Origin: an uncultured Oscillibacter sp.
GTDB lineage: Bacteria > Bacillota > Clostridia > Oscillospirales > Oscillospiraceae
Direction: 5' to 3'
Assembly: GCF_910587525.1 (NCBI RefSeq)
Contig: NZ_CAJULS010000044.1
Span: 1 to 16,106 of the forward strand
DNA length: 16,106 bases
Below the pieces are notes generated by a model that did no database searches, was not told the DNA's origin, and was given only the letters and a program-made list of their open reading frames with translations. The position numbers and the translations under genes are program-made. Below, piece by piece: positions 8,394 to 14,754 of this stretch. The stretch's first letter is position 1. Each line of letters starts with the position of its first letter.

Positions 8394-9959
8394 TCAGGCG
8401 TTCCAGCTCCAGTCATAGACACGATAATCGGTGGGAACAGCAACAGCATTCAGACCCTTGTTGTAAGCAATGCAGGAAGGAATGGTGATGACGGGCGTCA
8501 GAGTGTGGGTGTCATAGAAAGCGTTGTACATTTCAGTGTAGATAGCGATACGCTTATCCATGTCAGCGGTGGAGGCGCCTTCCTTCAGCCATTCATCGAA
8601 CTTGTCGGACAGGTCGTTGAACTTGCCGGCAGGGCCATCGTAGACGCAGTTTTTGATGCCGACAGAGGCGGAAGCGGATTGCTGCTCGAAGTTGTTGAAG
8701 TCGTAGTTACCGCAGTCATAAGCCATAGCCAGATCGTACTCCTGCGCGACCAGACGGTCACCGGCGACGGAGTAGTCCTGAACGACCAGCTTGGATCTGA
8801 TGCCAGCCGCCTCCAGCTGAGCGTGAATAGCAATGGCGTAGCTCTCGTTACGGCCAGCAGCGGCGAGGAACTCACCGACGTCAACGCCATTGGGATAGCC
8901 GGCCTCTGCCAGGAGCTGCTTTGCCTTCTCCAAATTGAAGGGGATGGGATTCTCCAGAGAGTCGGCAGAGGGAGCAGCGGCAGCGTAGCTGGGGTTGATG
9001 TACATATAGGTGGGAGTGCCGTAACCATCGCAGACCAGCTTGTTGACGCCGTCACGGTCGATGGCATACATGATGGCCAGACGGACTAGGTCATTCTGCA
9101 GGATCGAGCCATAGGTCGGGGACTCGATGTTGATGCAGAATGTCATAACCTCGTTGGACTCCTTCTCAATGCAGGTGAACTTGTCGGAAGACTTGATGTC
9201 CTCCCAGTAGGAGATGGGAACGATCATGTAATCGACTTCGCCATTTTGCAGAGCGGTGATAGCGGAGGTATCATCCTCGATCACGTTCCAGGTGATCTTG
9301 TCGATCGCGGCCTTGCCGCGATGATAATCCTCAAAAGCAACAGCGCTCCAAGAGGTCATGGGATTATAGTTATCCTCATCCCACATATAGGGGCCGGTAC
9401 CGGCCTTGTTGGCAATCTTACCAAAGTTGTCGCCCTGCTCGGTAACTTCTTTCTGGGACAGGATCTTCACCTTGTGAAGCATGTGGCCGATGGGTGAGAA
9501 GGACTCCTTCATAACGATCTTGACGGTGTAATCGTCAACTTTCTCGACGTGGTCCAGAGGACGGACGTAAGAGGCCTGCTTGGGACTGTTCTGAGCGAGG
9601 TTGTAGCTGAAAACAACGTCATCGGCGGTCATGGTCTCGCCATTGTGGAACTTGACGCCCTGCTTTAAGGTGACAATGTACTCGCTGGCATCGTCGTTGG
9701 CCTCGATCTCTTCAGCCAGACGCAGGTCATAACCGCCGTTGGCCTCGTTCAGATCATACAGCCCTTCGTAGATGTTCTCGTGAACAGTGTACTCATGTGT
9801 GTTGGTGGTTTGATTGGGGTCGCTGGTGGTCAGGAAAGCGGTGTTACGAAGAGTAACAGAATTCTCGCTCTTGTCGCTTCCTTGGTTCCCGCCGCCGCAG
9901 CCGGCCAGAACAGTGGCCAGCATCAGAGCGGACATGAATAGAGAGATAAACCTTTTCAT
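8394..9959 (-). CDS. dppA: Extracellular solute-binding lipoprotein, SBP_bac_5 family (DppA/OppA-like)
   Basis: Captures substrate outside the membrane and hands it to the permeases. The product is 521 residues from the chosen start: a lipoprotein signal MKRFISLFMSALMLATVLAGC with lipobox LAGC (Cys21), followed by a Gly/Asn/Ser linker. Family-5 hallmarks include HEYTVHENIYEGLYDL, LKQGVKFHNGETMTADDVVF and AIMYAIDRDGVNKLV. The reading frame extends 15 codons further upstream, but ATG 9957-9959 has AGGAGG 7 nt upstream and gives a clean signal peptide. It is the first gene of the operon under a consensus promoter. Members of this family bind peptides, nickel, opines, sugars and other solutes, so peptide import is a default and not a demonstrated function; the aconitase X operon next door hints at another small molecule. 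Confidence 0.95.
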   Translation of the reverse strand: MKRFISLFMSALMLATVLAGCGGGNQGSDKSENSVTLRNTAFLTTSDPNQTTNTHEYTVHENIYEGLYDLNEANGGYDLRLAEEIEANDDASEYIVTLKQGVKFHNGETMTADDVVFSYNLAQNSPKQASYVRPLDHVEKVDDYTVKIVMKESFSPIGHMLHKVKILSQKEVTEQGDNFGKIANKAGTGPYMWDEDNYNPMTSWSAVAFEDYHRGKAAIDKITWNVIEDDTSAITALQNGEVDYMIVPISYWEDIKSSDKFTCIEKESNEVMTFCINIESPTYGSILQNDLVRLAIMYAIDRDGVNKLVCDGYGTPTYMYINPSYAAAAPSADSLENPIPFNLEKAKQLLAEAGYPNGVDVGEFLAAAGRNESYAIAIHAQLEAAGIRSKLVVQDYSVAGDRLVAQEYDLAMAYDCGNYDFNNFEQQSASASVGIKNCVYDGPAGKFNDLSDKFDEWLKEGASTADMDKRIAIYTEMYNAFYDTHTLTPVITIPSCIAYNKGLNAVAVPTDYRVYDWSWNA

Positions 9960-9996
9960 TTTTTCCTCCTGCCTAAATTTGAATCCCATCCATATA

Positions 9997-10020
9997 TGTA
10001 CCACTATGTACTACGGTACA
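9997..10020. promoter_or_regulatory. Inverted repeat TGTACC-N12-GGTACA in the transporter 5' leader
   Basis: Perfect 6-bp arms at 9997-10002 and 10015-10020, with a further GTAC in the 12-nt spacer, giving three GTAC units about 9 bases apart. It lies just downstream of the -10 box, so it would be in the early leader and could be a second regulator site or leader hairpin. Function is inferred from position only. Confidence 0.4.
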
Positions 10021-10038
10021 CACTAGGTGGCTTCATAA

Positions 10039-10068
10039 ATTATATACTTGTATATACAGCATTGTCAA
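10039..10068 (-). promoter_or_regulatory. Sigma-A-type promoter of the transporter operon with an embedded operator-like palindrome
   Basis: On the minus strand, TTGACA (10063-10068) and TATAAT (10039-10044) are both perfect consensus, separated by 18 nt. Inside the spacer lies the perfect 10-bp palindrome TGTATATACA (10049-10058), followed by another GTATATA half. A protein bound here would block RNA polymerase, so repression is likely. The start of transcription would be about 70 nt before the dppA start codon. Confidence 0.85.
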
Positions 10069-10590
10069 GTAGAACAAGTTAATCACGTCAAAAAATTGTC
10101 TGTTCCAACAAAATTACCAATAAAAATACAGGCGTATCGACCAAAGACGCGGAGAAAATTTCCTTATTTGGCGGCCATTTCCGCCCTGCGTAAGAATAAT
10201 TTTGCATGGGAATATCAACCATGCAAAGTTCTTCGTCAGCCCTGCAGAGAAGTATCATGATCGGCCGAGCCTGTCTTTGCCCCATCCGCAGCACCGAATA
10301 TTTCGGAACAGTTTCGAGACCGCGCCTCGTGAAATCGAGGATGCGGACAACCTGCAACACATTGATACAGCTGTCGCAGATATATCAAAAAATTTATGGA
10401 GATTGTGCGCCAGGATTCCCGGCACGGCACAAGACTAACAAAAGACAACGTTTACAGGTAAAATGGATAAAAACAACAATACACTCGTGCAATATTGCGG
10501 ATTGAAACAACTTCCAAAAAAGAACTGCGGACAGTCATGCGGAGATATGACAAAAGCCGCAAAGTACAAACTTCCTGCATAAAGCAGAAC
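10069..10590. other. Non-coding stretch between the two minus-strand operons
   Basis: No convincing gene was found in six frames. It contains a perfect 9-bp inverted repeat at 10201-10209 / 10219-10227 (TTTGCATGG, 9-nt spacer) and a 5-bp GC hairpin at 10170-10185. Minus-strand segments in 10240-10400 look faintly protein-like (for example GQRQARPIMILLCRADEELC) and could be a decayed regulator, possibly MarR-like, but this is too weak to call. The upstream part near 10069-10100 is AT-rich. Confidence 0.5.
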
Positions 10591-10623
10591 ACGGTGCAGC
10601 CCTTACACCAAGAACTGCACCGT
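10591..10623 (-). terminator. Hairpin downstream of the aconitase X/ridA operon
   Basis: Perfect 9-bp arms (10591-10599 and 10615-10623, ACGGTGCAG and its complement) with a 15-nt loop, 69 nt past the ridA stop. On the minus strand the stem is followed by a mixed T-containing stretch, not a strong T-run. It is the best terminator candidate for this operon. Confidence 0.55.
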
Positions 10624-10691
10624 ATCCTACATGAAAACTTCGCTGTTGGTCTGTGCCAAAGCAGGACGTTACTTAAAATCAGGTCAGCGGC

Positions 10692-11078
10692 TCACACACC
10701 GGCGACACAGGTGATCTCAAACAGGTAGGGCTCGGCAACGGTGGGCGCCACAACGGTGTAGCGGGCGGGGCCCACATCCATGTTCAGGAAGAGTCGATCC
10801 CACACCTCGTTGGCGATAGCGCGGTCCTCACGCTTGGCGATGAAGATCTGGCAGAACAGAACCTTCTCCAGGCTGGAGCCGGCAGCTTCCAGAACGTTCT
10901 TCATGTTGATGAAGGCCTGCTCGCACTGAGCCTCCAGACCCTCCTTCAGGGCTCCGTTCTCGTCCTCACCGACCATGCCGGAGACGAACACCAGGTTGCC
11001 GTATTTGATGGCCTGGGAGACGTTGTGGGTGGGAGTGACAGCCAGGGGGGTATACACCTTTTCCTTCTTGAATTCCAT
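10692..11078 (-). CDS. ridA: RidA family enamine/imine deaminase (YjgF/YER057c/UK114)
   Basis: Small cytoplasmic protein, 128 residues, normal for RidA. Members hydrolyse reactive enamine/imine intermediates (such as 2-aminoacrylate) to 2-keto acids and ammonia. Seen: KYGNLVFVSGMVG (26-38, the usual GxLVFVSGQ region), the VLEAAGSSLEKVLFCQIFI segment (62-80), GPARYTVV with Arg106 matching the essential RidA Arg that holds the substrate carboxylate, and LFEITCVA with Glu121. Translation could extend to a TTG at 11094-11096, but AAAGGA is correctly placed for the ATG at 11076-11078. It lies 14 nt after the swivel subunit gene and is the last gene of the operon. Its presence suggests that the aconitase X reaction or a following step yields an enamine or imine. 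Non-archetypal RidA subfamilies can have other substrates. Confidence 0.93.
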   Translation of the reverse strand: MEFKKEKVYTPLAVTPTHNVSQAIKYGNLVFVSGMVGEDENGALKEGLEAQCEQAFINMKNVLEAAGSSLEKVLFCQIFIAKREDRAIANEVWDRLFLNMDVGPARYTVVAPTVAEPYLFEITCVAGV

Positions 11079-11092
11079 AGTGGTACTTCCTT

Positions 11093-11536
11093 TCAAATAA
11101 ATGATTTATCTTCGGCCGGTACCAGGATCTCAACAGTACCGTTGATACCGTCGAGTCTGATGTAATCGCCGTCATGGATTTCCACACAGGGATCGCAGCC
11201 GGCTGGGAAATCGGCGACACAGGGACGTCTGGTGTTAAAAATGGCGGTGCCGCACTTGGAGTCCATCGTGGTGAATACATAGCCGCTGGGGCCGACGCCG
11301 TTGTACTCGCTGTTGCGGAACATATCAGACCAGCCCAGAGAGCCGCGGCTGCAGGGGAGTACAACGATCTTGCCGGCAAAGCTGTCGCCATAGTGGACGT
11401 TGCCCTTTTCGGTCACCACGCCGGTCTTCACATCAGCCCCATTCCAACCGACGATGCTGTCGGGACAGACGAAGGCATAACCTTCTACCACGGGGCCCCA
11501 GGCGGGACGGCCCCGGATGATCTTATTCTTACTCAT
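11093..11536 (-). CDS. Aconitase X small (swivel) subunit, DUF126 family
   Basis: 147 residues, as expected for the swivel domain that closes over the active site of the large aconitase X subunit. Seen: an N-terminal GRPAWGPVVEGYAFV, a central GKIVVLPCSRGSLGWSDMF (55-73, the conserved G-K-x-V-x-x-P-x-x-R-G-S region of the family), then DSKCGTAIFNTRRPCVADF (92-110) and a terminal IHDGDYIRLDGINGTVEI, typical of DUF126. The frame is open far upstream, but ATG 11534-11536 gives the family start, has GGAGG about 11 nt upstream, and overlaps the large-subunit stop by 8 nt (ATGAGTAA). That overlap fits a two-subunit enzyme made in fixed ratio. In some bacteria the two parts are fused; here they are separate. 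Confidence 0.9.
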   Translation of the reverse strand: MSKNKIIRGRPAWGPVVEGYAFVCPDSIVGWNGADVKTGVVTEKGNVHYGDSFAGKIVVLPCSRGSLGWSDMFRNSEYNGVGPSGYVFTTMDSKCGTAIFNTRRPCVADFPAGCDPCVEIHDGDYIRLDGINGTVEILVPAEDKSFI

Positions 11537-12848
11537 ATCGTCTCTTAACCTCCCAATAACCACTGATGGCAGCGTCAATGACCTGTTCATCGGAACCGTA
11601 GTAGATCGGGCAGTCCCGCTCATCCCTGCTGCCGTTGCACAGTTTGAAGGAAGACAGACCGAGGGACTTCGCGCCCTTTGCCACGTTGATCGTACGGAGG
11701 ATGCAGCCACTGGTCAGGATCTCCACGCCCCAGTGCTTCAGGTCCTGAATGATGTGGGCCTGCTGGGCCATAGCGTACTGGGCAATGTTGGTGAACACGC
11801 AGAAGCGGACGCCCTCCTTGACCTTTCTGCCGTTCATGTAACGCCAGATCTTGATCAGCTCCTCGGCGGAGCAGTTGGGGCAGCCGACCTGCAGATAGTC
11901 GGCCGGGCCGGATTCCTTGTGGCAAACCTCATCCCAATAAGTCTGCAGGATCTCGTTGGTGATGGTGAAATCCGCCACAGGCTTGTGGCCGCCCATCGCC
12001 ATCTCATAGGTCTGCGCCTCGGGGGACACACCCACGATCAGACACAGCTCGCAGCCGCTGGTCACAGCCAGAGCGGTGAAGAACGTCTTCAGCTTGATTA
12101 GGTCAGGCCGCTCGAAATCGCCGCAGATGACGGGGACGGCATTGGGGGCCAAACGACGGCCCACAGCAGCGCCCAGCAAATCCCAGTCGGTCTTGTCCCC
12201 AGTGTCACATGCCACATGGAACACGTGAGTGCCGTGGCGATTCTCGGGCAGGTGCAGGCCCCACTTGGGAGCGCGACCACAGATCGCGGTGCAGAAAGTG
12301 GTATTGCCGCCGCCGCCGTAGCCGCGGGCGCCCAGGATGGAGTTGCTGTAGAGCACGTTACTGGACTCGGTGGTGACGAAATACTCGCCCATTACAGGTA
12401 GCCAGCCGGCCAGATAGGGGGCGCAGGTGGAGCCGATCATCACGCCGCGGTCAGCCGCGTCGGAGAGGATCTGGCGGTTGTTCTCATAGAACTCCTTGGT
12501 CTGCTGGGGCCACTGCCACTGGAACGTGTCGCAGCAGTGTACGTCATCCATGACGTAAGTGCTTTCGTTAAAGCTGTTGAAGGTGGCGGGATCCAGACCC
12601 GGGCATTTCAGCTTGGTCTGCCAGTCGTGATAGCCCATGGCCAGAATGTCAGGCCGATCCAGATTGCCATCGGGGAAGTCAGCTGGCTCGCAGGTGGAGC
12701 CGCAGCACAAATGCGCCTTGGTGATGGGTACCAGCTCCTCGGCGCCCAAGATCTGTGCATAGTCGATGATCTTCTGCAGAGCAACCTGCTTGGCAGCGCC
12801 GAACTCGCCGTCGAGCATGCGCTGCTCATAGGGGGTCAACCGAATCAT
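11529..12848 (-). CDS. Aconitase X catalytic (large) subunit, DUF521 family hydro-lyase
   Basis: 439 residues, typical for the aconitase X catalytic part. Characterised bacterial members are iron-sulfur cis-3-hydroxy-L-proline dehydratases; archaeal ones dehydrate phosphomevalonate. Seen: LTPYEQRMLDGEFGAAKQVA at the N-terminus (the standard start of the family), HLCCGSTCEPADF with several cysteines, SNSILGARGYGGGGNTTFC (the conserved SNS..GAR region), TSGCELCLIVGVSPEAQTYE, and VGCPNCSAEEL near the C-terminus. An upstream TTG at 12855-12857 is too close to AGGAG; the ATG at 12846-12848 is spaced 10 nt from it and is chosen. It is the first gene of a three-gene minus-strand operon with the swivel subunit and ridA. 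The substrate is not readable from sequence; the neighbouring aldolase and kinase argue against assuming 3-hydroxyproline. Confidence 0.93.
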   Translation of the reverse strand: MIRLTPYEQRMLDGEFGAAKQVALQKIIDYAQILGAEELVPITKAHLCCGSTCEPADFPDGNLDRPDILAMGYHDWQTKLKCPGLDPATFNSFNESTYVMDDVHCCDTFQWQWPQQTKEFYENNRQILSDAADRGVMIGSTCAPYLAGWLPVMGEYFVTTESSNVLYSNSILGARGYGGGGNTTFCTAICGRAPKWGLHLPENRHGTHVFHVACDTGDKTDWDLLGAAVGRRLAPNAVPVICGDFERPDLIKLKTFFTALAVTSGCELCLIVGVSPEAQTYEMAMGGHKPVADFTITNEILQTYWDEVCHKESGPADYLQVGCPNCSAEELIKIWRYMNGRKVKEGVRFCVFTNIAQYAMAQQAHIIQDLKHWGVEILTSGCILRTINVAKGAKSLGLSSFKLCNGSRDERDCPIYYGSDEQVIDAAISGYWEVKRRYE

Positions 12849-12893
12849 ATCGCGCAATCTCCTCTCATAGTTGGTTTGTGATTTCCTGTACGA

Positions 12894-12925
12894 TTATATA
12901 CAACCTATGTATGCTGGTATATACA
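12894..12925. promoter_or_regulatory. Two TATATACA operator-like repeats downstream of the aconitase X promoter
   Basis: TATATACA occurs at 12895-12902 and 12918-12925, 23 bases apart (about two helical turns) and in the same orientation. The second is a 9/10 match and the first an 8/10 match to the TGTATATACA palindrome inside the transporter promoter. They would lie about 10-40 nt downstream of the transcription start, a position where a bound protein acts as a roadblock. Confidence 0.5.
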
Positions 12926-12942
12926 GGTTTTCTTATAAGTCT

Positions 12943-12970
12943 ATCATAGATGCATTTACCTAAAAGTCAA
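12943..12970 (-). promoter_or_regulatory. Promoter of the aconitase X operon
   Basis: On the minus strand TTGACT (12965-12970) and TATGAT (12943-12948) are separated by 16 nt, each one base from consensus. This leaves a leader of about 90 nt before the large-subunit ATG. A second TATAAT at 12893-12898 lacks a matching -35. Confidence 0.65.
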
Positions 12971-13110
12971 GACATTTTTTTGAGGGCAAAAATATTTGAT
13001 GGGCGATCGCAGACCAAAAATTTGGGGAGATTTAGTGAAACTGCACAGTTTGCCGCAACAGAATTATTCAAAATGCGGTTTGCCTTTTCAGGCCCAACGA
13101 ACCGTCCTAA

Positions 13111-13118
13111 TATATACC
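13111..13118. promoter_or_regulatory. Weak TATATACC motif upstream of the plus-strand cluster
   Basis: TATATACC, preceded by AA, is a 7/10 match to the TGTATATACA palindrome and lies 41 nt before the GTG start of the damaged first plus-strand gene. The overlapping TAATAT (13108-13113) could be the -10 box, but no good -35 is visible. Suggestive only. Confidence 0.3.
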
Positions 13119-13158
13119 GGTAAATCACCGATGAAAAATACTGAGAGGCGGGAAAACA

Positions 13159-13728
13159 GTGAAAATTACGATTGGCAGCGACCAGCATGGTTCGGCCTAT
13201 AAGCAGATGATCATGAAGGTGTTCTCTGAGAACGAATATGTGGATGTGGGTACTTTTGATACGGAGCCTGTCAGATGTTTTGGCATGGCAGAAAAAGTGG
13301 TGTACCGTTGCATGGTGGCAGTGTCCGAGGGCGCCAAGAACACCGCCACCTATGACGAGCTGGTGGAGGTTGACTTGATGGGCAATATCTCTTATGATAA
13401 GAATGGTATGAAGTGTCCCACCAGATACGCTTCTCCGCCAACCCTTATGAAGGGACTCCTGTCGCTTCCCTGCCGGGAGGCCTGTTCAAGACCAGAGAGG
13501 AAGTCACGGGCAAGCTGCTGGAGGGTGAAAAGTGCGTCTCTACCCGCTGGAATCAGTGCTCTATTGACGGCGCCCTGTGGCGGCCATAACCTGCGCCTGC
13601 AGAATAACCTGCCCGATACCTGCCCGATCATCTGCTCCATAGAGGGCAACTACGACAATCCCGACATCAACCATATCGTCATCACTGCTGGGCTTCAGTA
13701 TCTGACCCGCTTTACTAGCACCAACTAG
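13159..13728 (+). pseudogene. RpiB/LacAB-like ORF with compensating frameshifts, probably damaged
   Basis: The ORF starts at GTG with GAGAGG upstream and has 189 codons. Its first 36 or so residues (MKITIGSDQHGSAYKQMIMK, then VDVGTFDTE) match the start of RpiB/LacA/LacB sugar-phosphate isomerases (K-I-x-I-G-S-D-x-x-G..DVGT). The rest is unlike RpiB, lacking its GTGIG region. Reading frames show damage: natural-looking coding moves to another frame between about 13437 and 13590 (NPYEGTPVASLPGGLFKTRE, then WNQCSIDGALWR, with a stop right after) and returns to the first frame for HNLRLQNNLPDTCPIICSIE to the TAG at 13726. So the ORF stays open although about 50 residues are out of phase. I do not recognise the family of the C-terminal part. 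It may be a fusion left after an internal deletion, followed by indels. The next gene starts 74 nt on. Confidence 0.6.
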
Positions 13729-13802
13729 GTTGTGTCCTATCAGAGAAGATTTATGAATGTCGTCAACAACGACAGCAAGAAATGAGATAGGAGATTTAAG
13801 CT

Positions 13803-14699
13803 ATGGAAAAAAAGCTGATGGGAGTATTTGCCCCCATTTCCACTCCTTTTACCGCTGACGGCCACGTGGACTATGGAGGTCTTGCCAAAAACGCAAAGTA
13901 TTATGCCGCCGCCGGTCTGAAGGGCTATCTGGCACTGGGTTCCAACGGCGAGAACAAGAGCCTATCCAACAAGGAGAAGCTCCGCGTGCTGGAGGCCGTC
14001 GTTCAGAACAAGGGCGAAGGCCAGACAGTCATGGCGGGCTGTATCTTTGAGTCCACCATGGAGACTATCGAGATGGGCAAGGAGATGTGCAAGCGCGGCA
14101 CAGACTTCCTGACGCTGCTGCCTCCCTGCTACTTCAAAAACCAGATGACCGACGATGTGCTGCTGCGCTATTTCTCTGACGTGGCGGACGTCATGTCTGT
14201 CCCCTGCCTGGTGTACAACGCACCCCAGTATGCCGGCGGTGTGGGCCTGAGCCCGAAGCTGATCCGGCACTGCGCCGATCACCCTAACATCGTGGGTGTG
14301 AAGGACAGTTCCACCGGCAACATGGAGGGCATCCTGTTCGCCGTGAGGGATAAGCCTGACTTCACTGTGATGGCAGGCTCTGTCAACAATTTTTTCACCG
14401 CTATGACCATGGGCGGCGCCGGCGGCGTTCTGTCCCTGTCCAACTCTTTCCCCGAAGTGACGGTGGAGTTGTACAACCTGCTGGTAGAAAAGAGGTATCC
14501 GGCGGCCATTGCCCTCAATGCCCGCCTGCTGGAGATCAACCGTGCCATCGGCGGTGCCGGCGGCGTGGCCGCGGTAAAGGCGGCCATGGATATGAACGGC
14601 CTGGTGGGCGGCGATCCACGTTTGCCCCTGCCGCCCCTGACCGCGGAGCAGAAAGAGGCCCTGAAGGCCAAGCTCAAGGGTTTTGGTCTGCTGAACTGA
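13803..14699 (+). CDS. Dihydrodipicolinate synthase/N-acetylneuraminate lyase superfamily aldolase
   Basis: 298-residue class I (Schiff-base) lyase. The catalytic Lys is K167 in GVKDSS and the partner Tyr is Y138 in VYNAPQ. The carboxylate-binding loop reads GSNGE (46-50), where DapA has GTTGE; GSNGE is seen in 4-hydroxy-2-oxoglutarate aldolases, so cleavage of a 2-keto-4-hydroxy acid (or 2-keto-3-deoxy sugar acid) to pyruvate plus an aldehyde is more likely than lysine synthesis. Other landmarks are FAPISTPFTADGHVD (9-23), LLPPCYFKN (105-113) and AGSVNNFFTAMTMGGAGG. The ATG has GGAG about 10 nt upstream. It lies between the damaged RpiB-like ORF and a sugar-acid kinase, all plus strand, in a catabolic cluster. 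The exact substrate is unknown; a dehydratase/deaminase of the same fold is possible. Confidence 0.92.
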   Translation: MEKKLMGVFAPISTPFTADGHVDYGGLAKNAKYYAAAGLKGYLALGSNGENKSLSNKEKLRVLEAVVQNKGEGQTVMAGCIFESTMETIEMGKEMCKRGTDFLTLLPPCYFKNQMTDDVLLRYFSDVADVMSVPCLVYNAPQYAGGVGLSPKLIRHCADHPNIVGVKDSSTGNMEGILFAVRDKPDFTVMAGSVNNFFTAMTMGGAGGVLSLSNSFPEVTVELYNLLVEKRYPAAIALNARLLEINRAIGGAGGVAAVKAAMDMNGLVGGDPRLPLPPLTAEQKEALKAKLKGFGLLN

Positions 14700-14754
14700 G
14701 TTGAGAAGTCCCATCAAAATTCACGATCACTAATATTGATTGGAGGAGCGAATT

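Noticed and set aside
9960..10004. Longer start for the binding lipoprotein
   Set aside because: It would bury the signal peptide and use sequence covering the ribosome binding site; the ATG at 9959 gives a normal lipoprotein signal.
10088..10448. Possible decayed MarR-like regulator on the minus strand
   Set aside because: Only a short GQRQAR-like stretch looks familiar, in broken frames; not enough to call a family.
11537..11710. N-terminal extension of the swivel subunit (58 extra codons)
   Set aside because: It overlaps the large-subunit coding sequence in another frame; the family start and ribosome binding site favour the ATG at 11536.
12893..12898. Second TATAAT upstream of the aconitase X gene as main promoter
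   Set aside because: No -35-like hexamer at 16-19 nt; the TTGACT/TATGAT pair upstream is better.
13962..14717. Minus-strand ORF of 251 codons opposite the aldolase
   Set aside because: Shadow; the plus strand has the catalytic Lys and Tyr of the DapA superfamily.
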